Positions 14,321-19,810 of a stretch of 19,810 nt of DNA are shown here, piece by piece. Every line of letters starts with the position of its first letter. Within the stretch, counting starts at the first letter, position 1. The position numbers and the translations under genes are program-made. A model generated the notes under the pieces. It saw only the letters and a list, made by a program, of their open reading frames with translations, searched no databases and had not been told where the DNA came from. The DNA is from an uncultured Bacilli bacterium (GTDB lineage: Bacteria > Bacillota_I > Bacilli_A > RF39 > UBA660). Where the stretch lies: positions 1 to 19,810 of the forward strand of contig CAJTXC010000012.1 in the NCBI GenBank assembly GCA_910580135.1. Reading direction: 5' to 3'.

Positions 14321-14983
14321 ATGAATACAAAGTATGTAATATTGGATTTTGGAAAAGTTATAGCTACCCCTACAACGGGAAATTGGGATATGACACCAAA
14401 ATTTCTAGAATTGATTGATATAAATAAATTAGACATTAATAAAATGCAAAAGGCTCGTAAGAAATACGCACAAATCTTATCAGAAAAAGTGGTCAGTCTT
14501 GAGGAAGAGTATGATATGTTTTTTAGGTTTTATGATTGTATTTTAAGAGCTTGTGACTATCCAAATTATTCTAAAAAATTGGCTTCCGATATAGCTTATA
14601 ATAGAACATATGAATTTGATAAATATAAACTTTATGATAATGTTAAAGAAGAATTAGTAAGATTAAAGGAAAAGTATGTTTTAATACTACTATCGGATAA
14701 TTGGCCGTGTGTTATTCCGTATATGAAAGAATATGAAATATATAATTTATTTGATAAAATATACGTATCATCTATTTATGGAGTAGAAAAAAAAGATAAA
14801 GTATTTTTTGATTACCCTCTAAAAGATTTTGATATTAAAGTTGGTGAAGCAATTTTTGTTGATGATAACGAAGATTTACTTGATATAGCAAAAGAAAAGG
14901 GTTTGGATGTTAGGTTAATGGATAGAGAAAATAAAATTTTAGATTCAAAATATAAAATAATAAATACACTAACAAAAATTTAA
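14321..14983 (+). CDS. HAD-superfamily hydrolase (YihX-like subfamily IA)
   Basis: 220 residues. Motif I ILDFGKVI has nucleophile Asp9 and Gly11 instead of the second Asp, as in the DxG-type YihX/dehalogenase branch. Motif II is LLSDNWP (Ser125), motif III the Lys in GVEKKDK (157-158), and motif IV FVDDNEDLL (Asp181, Asp182). A helical cap lies at about 20-100. Probably a cytosolic phosphatase of small phosphorylated metabolites, substrate unknown. TTAGGAGAACAAT precedes the ATG. No strong promoter is visible. Confidence 0.85.
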   Translation: MNTKYVILDFGKVIATPTTGNWDMTPKFLELIDINKLDINKMQKARKKYAQILSEKVVSLEEEYDMFFRFYDCILRACDYPNYSKKLASDIAYNRTYEFDKYKLYDNVKEELVRLKEKYVLILLSDNWPCVIPYMKEYEIYNLFDKIYVSSIYGVEKKDKVFFDYPLKDFDIKVGEAIFVDDNEDLLDIAKEKGLDVRLMDRENKILDSKYKIINTLTKI

Positions 14984-15093
14984 AATAAACTCGTATTAAT
15001 TTGAATAATGGGTTTAATTCAAATTTTAGTATGGATTATAATGATATATAATCTATTACTATTAAAAAGATTCGATAAGTAACTATAATTTTT

Positions 15094-15124
15094 AAAGCAA
15101 TTTCTAAAGAGATTTTGCTTTTTT
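15094..15124 (+). terminator. probable intrinsic terminator
   Basis: AAAGCAA (15094-15100), inner TCT/AGA pairs separated by a TT/TT internal loop, TTGCTTT and a T-run. It lies between the HAD gene and the next promoter. A second AT-only hairpin (AATTTGAAT/ATTCAAATT, about 15000-15025) is nearer the HAD stop but has no clear T-tract. Confidence 0.6.
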
Positions 15125-15168
15125 GTATTTTAAAAGTAAAATATTTTACGATAAACGATAAAATTATA

Positions 15169-15197
15169 TTGACTTTTGACAATATAAGTTATATTAT
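15169..15197 (+). promoter_or_regulatory. promoter of the DUF2975/YozG-like operon
   Basis: TTGACT (15169-15174), 17-base spacer, TATTAT (15192-15197). A start near 15204 would leave a leader of only about 12 bases consisting of the ribosome-binding site, which favours ATG 15216 over the upstream GTG. Confidence 0.75.
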
Positions 15198-15215
15198 GTA
15201 CTTGAGGTGAAGGAA

Positions 15216-15668
15216 ATGAAAAAAAGCAAAATAGCAAAAATTATATGGGTTTTATTAATAATTATAATGATATTAGGAATAGGTTGTTTATTTTTCTTAC
15301 CAAGGCTTTATGACCTGTTTAAAGATCCGAGTATTGAAACATTTGGTGAACATACATTAATATATAAAACGGCATTTTTTATGTGTTACATAATTTGTTT
15401 TATCATAATATATGAACTAATATGTTTATTTAAATATGTGTTTAGTGATACTCCATTTAAAAAGGAGGTAGAAAAAATATTGAAGTTATGTGCTATTTTA
15501 TTTATGTTAATATTTTTAATCGTAACCATAAAAGCATTTTTTATACCGACCATTCTAACCTTTGGAGTGGCTTTTGTATGCTTATTGGCATCACTTAGTT
15601 TTTATTGTTTAGCAGAGGTTATAAAAGCAGCTATCTGTTATAAAAACGAAATAGATTATACGGTGTAG
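15216..15668 (+). CDS. DUF2975-family membrane protein (YoaS-like)
   Basis: 150 residues from ATG 15216, preceded by GAGGTGAAGG; an in-frame GTG at 15207 lies within that site. Four hydrophobic segments: IIWVLLIIIMILGIGCLFFL, AFFMCYIICFIIIYELICLF, ILKLCAILFMLIFLIVTI and FIPTILTFGVAFVCLLASL. The loop DTPFKKEVEKIL is the family's typical S/DTPF motif. In B. subtilis and relatives DUF2975 genes are paired with a YozG-like regulator, as here. Function unknown; it probably modulates, or is regulated by, the adjacent HTH protein. Confidence 0.85.
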   Translation: MKKSKIAKIIWVLLIIIMILGIGCLFFLPRLYDLFKDPSIETFGEHTLIYKTAFFMCYIICFIIIYELICLFKYVFSDTPFKKEVEKILKLCAILFMLIFLIVTIKAFFIPTILTFGVAFVCLLASLSFYCLAEVIKAAICYKNEIDYTV

Positions 15669-15677
15669 GTGATAATT

Positions 15678-15893
15678 ATGATAATTGTAAATTTAGATGT
15701 AATGATGGCCAAAAGACAAATGTCATTAAATGAACTTAGTGAAAAAACTGGAATAACCACAACTAATTTATCAATCCTTAAGACTAATAAAGCCAAAGCA
15801 ATTAGATTCTCAACTCTAGAAGCAATATGCAAGGCTTTGAAATGTCAACCAAGTGACATTTTAGAATATAAAGGTGAAGAAGATGAAAAGTGA
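15678..15893 (+). CDS. YozG-like Cro/C1-type HTH regulator
   Basis: 71 residues from ATG 15678, with AGGTGA five bases upstream; a GTG at 15669 lies inside the ribosome-binding site. MIIVNLDVMMAKRQMSLNELSEKTGITTTNLSILK is the helix-turn-helix, followed by KAKAIRFSTLEAICKALKCQPSDILEY, a near-diagnostic block of the YozG family. A compact DNA-binding protein, probably autoregulatory on the promoter at 15169. Its ribosome-binding site overlaps the DUF2975 stop, and the next ATG overlaps its own 3' end by 11 bases. Confidence 0.93.
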   Translation: MIIVNLDVMMAKRQMSLNELSEKTGITTTNLSILKTNKAKAIRFSTLEAICKALKCQPSDILEYKGEEDEK

Positions 15894-17070
15894 TTTTAAA
15901 ATAAATAAGAAAAAAATAATAGTTCTTTTATGTGCAGCCTTATTAATTGTAATTTTTAGTAATTTAAAAATAGATTGGTATATAAGATTTGTAATATTAC
16001 CTTTTTCGGTTATGATAATTAGTTATATTTACTTATTCGAAGAAGAAAAAGAATTAAATCAAAAGGCGTATTATTTATTAATTCCAATAGTACTAATTTT
16101 GATGAGTGATTTAATCCTCAAAATAGATGAAAGCAACAAGTTTTTAAACGTAATTGTCTTACCAGTTTTACTAACAACCTTTTTTATGATGTTAACCAAT
16201 AAAAACTTCTTTATTTCTAGTAAGATTATAACTTGGGTATTTAAACTTTTTCCTAATAAGTTATTTAGTAATTTGAAATATTTAAAATCTAATGGTAGCA
16301 AAACTAAATCAAATAGAGCAGTAAATATTTTTATGGGGATTATAATTGGCTGTGTTATTGGCTTAGTTATTTTGTCATTACTGACAAGTGCTGATGATTA
16401 CTTTGAATATTTTATCCACAATATAACAGGCTTATTTAAGCTGGATTTAGGAAATATTATACAATTTATTATATCTTTTATAGTATTGTTTAGTATTTTT
16501 ATAAATATATCATTAAACAAAAATACTAAGATATCTAGTGCAAAGTATGATAAATTAGATTATGTAATGGTAACGATTATTCTGTCAATAATAAATGTTA
16601 TATTTGTTTTATTCTTAGTTTCGGAGGTATCTCGCTTAACGACTAACTTTTTACAGTTACCAGTTAAATATACATACTCCAGCTATGCAAGAGAAGGTTT
16701 TTTCCAATTACTTTTTGTAACGGTAATTAATTTTATTGTTATTATGTATCTTTTGTATAAAACAAAAATCATTGGTGAAAGTTCAAAAGTAAAAGGTTTA
16801 ATTTTAGTACTTATAGGATTTTCTATGATTTTAATATTTAATTCTTACTATCGTATGTTTTTATACATCAATCATTATGGGTTTACCATTTTAAGATTAC
16901 AAGTTATTTTGTTTTTAGCAATGGAATTTATTATATTTGGGATCTTAATAAAGAAAGTCTTAAAAGGTTTAAAATTTAAAGATGCATTAATATATTTTAT
17001 AATTATTACTAGTTTTTATATTATAAATATTTATACTTGTAATAGTGCATTTATTAAATTTATAGGTTAG
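15883..17070 (+). CDS. DUF4173/DUF4153-like polytopic membrane protein
   Basis: 395 residues from ATG 15883, chosen over GTG 15874 because AAGGTG (15871-15876) is six bases upstream. About ten to twelve hydrophobic segments cover nearly the whole length. LPVKYTYSSYAREGFFQLLFVTVINF matches the conserved block (YAREGFxQL) of the DUF4153/DUF4173 group, and FNSYYRMFLYINHYGFTILRLQV the later conserved region. This family often sits next to DUF2975-YozG pairs. The role is unknown. Third gene of the translationally coupled operon. Confidence 0.75.
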   Translation: MKSDFKINKKKIIVLLCAALLIVIFSNLKIDWYIRFVILPFSVMIISYIYLFEEEKELNQKAYYLLIPIVLILMSDLILKIDESNKFLNVIVLPVLLTTFFMMLTNKNFFISSKIITWVFKLFPNKLFSNLKYLKSNGSKTKSNRAVNIFMGIIIGCVIGLVILSLLTSADDYFEYFIHNITGLFKLDLGNIIQFIISFIVLFSIFINISLNKNTKISSAKYDKLDYVMVTIILSIINVIFVLFLVSEVSRLTTNFLQLPVKYTYSSYAREGFFQLLFVTVINFIVIMYLLYKTKIIGESSKVKGLILVLIGFSMILIFNSYYRMFLYINHYGFTILRLQVILFLAMEFIIFGILIKKVLKGLKFKDALIYFIIITSFYIINIYTCNSAFIKFIG

Positions 17071-17193
17071 ATAATTATGGCAAACATAAATAACGAGAAA
17101 AGAAAATTTTATTAATAATGAATTATATTTTAAAGTTGAAAATGGGATATATAAAATAATAAATAATTTGGAATTTAAAATACGAGGTATTAT

Positions 17194-17820
17194 ATGAAAC
17201 AAAAAATTAAAAAGTTTTTGATTAATTATTACTTAATTTTTATATTTATATTTTTAATCTTAATTAATTCTATTGTAAATTATGTTGTTATAAAAGGGTT
17301 ATTATATTACATAGCTATCATACTAATTATAATATTTAACTTTTTTACGGTGTTAAAACATGATACTAATATTAAATTTAAGAATTTATTTTTTATTTTG
17401 TTTACACTAAGTTTATTATTTGATAAAACTAGTTTATATAGACTTATATCAATTAGTTCTTTAATTGCTATTATAATTACCGGATTTTGCAAAAATAAAT
17501 TTATAAGGATTTCAACCTATGTGTTGATAGTAATTGCTAAAATTGTTTTTCCTTTTTTATTATTAATATTGTTAACGCCAAGAGAAGATCCTATTTATGA
17601 GGATACACATTATTATTGTGATAAATATGAAATCTATTCTTATTCATATGGAGCGATGGATAGATTTCATTATAAAGTTAACAAACATCATGAAATTATT
17701 TACATAAAAAATATAATTGAAATTAGTTATAATGAAGTTATGTATGATAGTGATAGTAATGAACATTATGCTTTTATATTAAAAAATAATAAATGTATTT
17801 TATCAAAAGATTATAAGTAA
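17194..17820 (+). CDS. membrane protein of unknown function
   Basis: 208 residues. Four or five hydrophobic segments lie in the first 135 residues, then an acidic, Tyr/His-rich soluble tail (EDPIYEDTHYYCDKYEIYSY and on to the end) of about 75 residues. ACGAGGTATTAT provides a ribosome-binding site. It lies 123 bases after the DUF4173-like gene on the same strand with no terminator between, so it may be an extension of that operon. The very high AT content and Ile/Lys/Tyr/Asn load resemble the accessory genes rather than recG or glmS. Family not recognised. Confidence 0.65.
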   Translation: MKQKIKKFLINYYLIFIFIFLILINSIVNYVVIKGLLYYIAIILIIIFNFFTVLKHDTNIKFKNLFFILFTLSLLFDKTSLYRLISISSLIAIIITGFCKNKFIRISTYVLIVIAKIVFPFLLLILLTPREDPIYEDTHYYCDKYEIYSYSYGAMDRFHYKVNKHHEIIYIKNIIEISYNEVMYDSDSNEHYAFILKNNKCILSKDYK

Positions 17821-17898
17821 ATATAAATTTAATTAAAAGGGATGAATATGAAACCAATCTTTTTTAATGTATAATAAATTTATAGGGAGGTAAATAAT

Positions 17899-18279
17899 AT
17901 GATTATAATAGGTATTATATTTAGTTTATTATCAATAATTATTCTCTATAAAAGAATTGGTTTTATAATGTTTGGTAATAAAGTAAGTGGACGCATTATT
18001 GGATATAGTAATGAAACAAAAAATTTAAAAGGAATAGATACTTATAATTATAAAGTAGAGTATGAATATAATAATAAAAAGTATGTTGCAAGTTCTTTAG
18101 AAAGCGTGCAGGTATCAAGAGGCGGTATTCCAAATAAAAATCTAAACATCCCTGTTACCGTTTGTTTTAAGAAAAGTAATATGAGTGTTGTAACGATATT
18201 AGAATTTAAGCAAACTACTATTTTGGGATTATTCATTCTTGGTATAGGAATTCTATTAATTATTTTTGATTTATTATGA
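17899..18279 (+). CDS. DUF3592-like small membrane protein
   Basis: 126 residues with a hydrophobic segment at each end (IIIGIIFSLLSIIILY and ILGLFILGIGILLIIFDLL). Between them lies a beta-rich loop: GNKVSGRIIGY, YNYKVEYEYNNKKYVAS, IPVTVCFKKSN, the layout of DUF3592 domains (G-x-V-x-G near the first helix, Y-x-V-x-F/Y-x-Y-x-N/G-K in the middle). GGGAGG lies eight bases before the ATG. Function unknown. Confidence 0.65.
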   Translation: MIIIGIIFSLLSIIILYKRIGFIMFGNKVSGRIIGYSNETKNLKGIDTYNYKVEYEYNNKKYVASSLESVQVSRGGIPNKNLNIPVTVCFKKSNMSVVTILEFKQTTILGLFILGIGILLIIFDLL

Positions 18280-18292
18280 TTAGTGTTATAAT
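18266..18292 (+). promoter_or_regulatory. probable promoter of the TtcA-like gene
   Basis: TTGATT (18266-18271), 15-base spacer, TATAAT (18287-18292). The short spacer weakens the call. It overlaps the stop of the DUF3592-like gene, and a start near 18299 is just before the AGGAG site. Confidence 0.5.
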
Positions 18293-18315
18293 TACTTGTG
18301 TTAGGAGTTTTGTTT

Positions 18316-19158
18316 ATGGAGCGTCACAAAGAGATTGAAAGAAGTATAATAGTTAGGTTTAGAAAAGAAATATGGAGAGAGTTTACTAGGGCTGTTAGGG
18401 ATTATGAATTAATTAAAGAGGGCGATAAAGTAGCAGTGTGCATATCTGGTGGTAAAGATTCCTTTTTGCTAGCTAAATGCGTAGAAGAATTACAAAAGCA
18501 TGGCAAAGTTAACTTTGAAGCTAAATATATTGTTATGAATCCTGGCTATAACGAAGAAAATAAAAATAAGATAATTGAAAACGCTAAGTTAATGAACATT
18601 GATATAGATATGTTTGAGTCAGACATATTTGATAGTGTTTATAAGTTAGACGAAGGTTCTCCTTGCTATTTATGTGCAAGAATGAGAAGAGGATGTTTAT
18701 ATTCTTATGCCCAAAAATTAGGTTGCAATAAAATAGCTTTAGGACACCACTTTGATGATGTCATTGAAACTACCCTTTTAAGCATTATATACGGTGGTGA
18801 GATAAAAGGTATGATGCCTAAACTTCATAGTGATAACTTTGATAACATGGAACTTATTAGACCTCTTTATTTAATAAGGGAAAAAGATATAAAAGCATGG
18901 GCTAAGTATAATGGTTTAAACTTTTTAAATTGTGCTTGCAGATTTACTGAAAAAAATAACGATATCCATAACGAAAACTCAAAAAGACTTGAAATAAAAA
19001 AACTAATAGAAAGCTTAGAAGATAAAAGCAAGTTTGTTCCTTATAATATATTTAGGTCAACGGAGAACGTTAACTTAGACATGATGAGATGCTATAAAAC
19101 GGGTGGTAAAAGACATGACTTTTTAGATACGTATGATAACGAAAGGAAAGATAAGTGA
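18316..19158 (+). CDS. TtcA-family PP-loop ATPase (tRNA 2-thiolation type)
   Basis: 280 residues from ATG 18316, eight bases after AGGAG (18303-18307); a GTG at 18298 precedes that site. The PP-loop SGGKDS is at residues 44-49. CYLCARMRRG gives a CxxC at 117/120 and a further CxC at 206/208, fitting the three-Cys iron-sulfur cluster of TtcA. GHHFDDVIETTLLSIIYGGEIKGMMPKL and RPLYLIREKDIKAWA are TtcA-family blocks. TtcA makes 2-thiocytidine at tRNA position 32 in enterobacteria; the target in this lineage is not established, so no symbol is given. The stop shares a base with the next start. Confidence 0.88.
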   Translation: MERHKEIERSIIVRFRKEIWREFTRAVRDYELIKEGDKVAVCISGGKDSFLLAKCVEELQKHGKVNFEAKYIVMNPGYNEENKNKIIENAKLMNIDIDMFESDIFDSVYKLDEGSPCYLCARMRRGCLYSYAQKLGCNKIALGHHFDDVIETTLLSIIYGGEIKGMMPKLHSDNFDNMELIRPLYLIREKDIKAWAKYNGLNFLNCACRFTEKNNDIHNENSKRLEIKKLIESLEDKSKFVPYNIFRSTENVNLDMMRCYKTGGKRHDFLDTYDNERKDK

Positions 19159-19427
19159 TGTATAAGATAATAGTTTTTTTACTCTCATTAATATGTTTAT
19201 TTGGAATTATTTACATGAATAGATTAAAGAAAAATTATGAAAACTCTTCTAGTAGGGAAGATATCATTAAGTATTTTAAAGATAAGAATGCAATAAGCGT
19301 AGAGACTGGGATAAAAACAAAGGACTTGCCAAAGGAGATTGCTAAAAATCCTGATTTATTAATGATGGTTAAAGATGGAACTTTAAAGTATGAGAAGTTT
19401 AAATATTTCTTAAACCAAGATAAATAA
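19158..19427 (+). CDS. small membrane-anchored protein of unknown function
   Basis: 89 residues from ATG 19158, whose first base is the last base of the preceding TGA (a GTG three bases earlier is less likely). One N-terminal membrane segment (KIIVFLLSLICLFGIIYM), then a charged cytoplasmic-type domain: SREDIIKYFKDKNAISVETGIKTKDLPKEIAKNPDLLMMVKDGTLKYEKFKYFLNQ. AAGGAAAG upstream inside the TtcA-like gene implies translational coupling. Family not recognised. Confidence 0.75.
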   Translation: MYKIIVFLLSLICLFGIIYMNRLKKNYENSSSREDIIKYFKDKNAISVETGIKTKDLPKEIAKNPDLLMMVKDGTLKYEKFKYFLNQDK

Positions 19428-19447
19428 TTAATTAAAAGGAGTTTTAC

Positions 19448-19609
19448 ATGAAAAATTATAAGGTATCAGCGATATGTTCTTTAGTTGCAGCAATATGTTT
19501 TATGCTATCTTACTTTATAGGTAAAGAACTAATAAAACTTGTTTTAGCTTGTGTTTGGTTTTGTTTAGCAATTGCATATTTTATTAAATTAAGAAATAAT
19601 AAAAACTAG
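19448..19609 (+). CDS. 53-residue two-helix membrane protein
   Basis: ATG at 19448 with AAAAGGAG (19435-19442) well placed. The product MKNYKVSAICSLVAAI and onward has two hydrophobic segments (about 6-24 and 30-47) joined by GKEL and a basic tail KLRNNKN. It follows the previous gene by 20 bases and is probably the last gene of the unit. Function unknown. Confidence 0.65.
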   Translation: MKNYKVSAICSLVAAICFMLSYFIGKELIKLVLACVWFCLAIAYFIKLRNNKN

Positions 19610-19620
19610 TCTTACTTATA

Positions 19621-19649
19621 TTGATAAAACTACTTGTTTGTGATATTAT
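19621..19649 (+). promoter_or_regulatory. promoter of the right-edge structured RNA
   Basis: TTGATA (19621-19626), 17-base spacer, TATTAT (19644-19649). Predicted start near 19656. Confidence 0.75.
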
Positions 19650-19655
19650 GAATAC

Positions 19656-19760
19656 ATATGAGGAAAACTCATAAAATAAAAGAGGAACACTTAATATTCG
19701 CGTGCCTAAGTGTTGCCATAAATAGGTTTCACCTAACTAATGCTAGTTAGGTGATTTTTT
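19656..19760 (+). ncRNA. unidentified structured leader or small RNA
   Basis: About 105 nt. Small hairpin ATGAG/CTCAT (19658-19672) with GAAAA loop. Second hairpin AACACTTA/TAAGTGTT (19686-19714) with 13-base loop ATATTCGCGTGCC, flanked by AGG and GCC. TAGGT/ACCTA (19723-19735) would compete with the left arm of the terminator. The terminator follows. It ends 46 bases before an ATG at the window edge, so it may be an attenuator. No known riboswitch core is recognised. Confidence 0.6.
19729..19760 (+). terminator. strong intrinsic terminator at the right edge
   Basis: TCACCTAACTA (19729-19739), ATGC loop, TAGTTAGGTGA (19744-19754), six T. Confidence 0.9.
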
Positions 19761-19806
19761 CTTTTACATTAAAACTACGAATAGTAATAATATAAGAAGG
19801 AAAATA

Positions 19807-19810
19807 ATGA
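19807..19810 (+). CDS. start codon of a gene cut by the window edge
   Basis: ATG at 19807 preceded by AGAAGGAAAATA, a good ribosome-binding site. Only four bases are inside, so nothing can be said of the product. Its distance from the terminator suggests the RNA at 19656-19760 could be its leader. Confidence 0.4.

Noticed and set aside
17071..17193. Possible gene remnant (NELYFKVENGIYKI frame) before the 208-residue membrane protein
   Set aside because: No start codon or ribosome-binding site in frame; probably chance open frame in AT-rich DNA.
17848..17874. Eight-codon ORF (MKPIFFNV) with a GGGATG-like site before the DUF3592-like gene
   Set aside because: Too short to support; it overlaps a TATAAT and has no regulatory hairpin to make it a leader peptide.
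1..19810. CRISPR array, tRNA or rRNA genes, insertion sequences
   Set aside because: No regularly spaced direct repeats, cloverleaf sequences, rRNA segments or transposase frames were seen on either strand.

Overview
The window comes from a very AT-rich, endospore-forming member of the Bacillota, most likely an uncultured Bacilli or Clostridia lineage. The evidence is a complete germinant-receptor operon, two small spore-coat genes, a glmS ribozyme, strong AGGAGG ribosome-binding sites, sigma-A promoters and short U-tailed terminators. TGA is used as a stop and TGG for Trp, so the genetic code is not that of Mycoplasma. Species identity cannot be read from the sequence.

Layout: 1-763 holds the 3' end of one unknown gene and a small membrane-anchored protein. 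895-2316 is a two-gene unit, a nucleoside hydrolase and a 2H-phosphoesterase-like protein whose N-terminus carries an in-frame 48-bp tandem duplication built on a long palindrome. 2353-2769 encodes a Cu/Zn-superoxide-dismutase-fold protein with no histidine at all. 2779-6506 (minus strand) is a germinant-receptor operon in the order A-C-B, preceded by a promoter, a structured RNA and an intrinsic terminator (about 6557-6694). recG (6805-8733) diverges from it, followed by a SAM methyltransferase with a triple 11-residue C-terminal repeat. 9677-11365 holds two tandem BRO-N/DinD-type antirepressor paralogues. 11420-11852 (minus) is a coat-protein pair. 11911-13972 is glmS with its promoter and self-cleaving ribozyme leader. 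13999-14119 is a second stand-alone small RNA. 14321-14983 is a HAD phosphatase. 15216-18279 is a membrane-protein cluster starting with the DUF2975 / YozG-like HTH / DUF4173-like module. 18316-19609 holds a TtcA-family PP-loop enzyme and two small membrane proteins. 19621-19760 is a third promoter-RNA-terminator unit just before a new start codon at the right edge.

Functional reading: conserved chromosomal genes (recG, glmS, germination, coat, TtcA-like) are interleaved with short accessory islands. The best candidates for undescribed biology are the histidine-free SOD-like protein and the three compact structured RNAs. Two of these RNAs end about 46-51 nt before a start codon, the geometry of a transcription attenuator, and two carry an unpaired C-rich stretch typical of Gram-positive sRNAs that pair with ribosome-binding sites. 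None of the three matches a riboswitch class I recognise.
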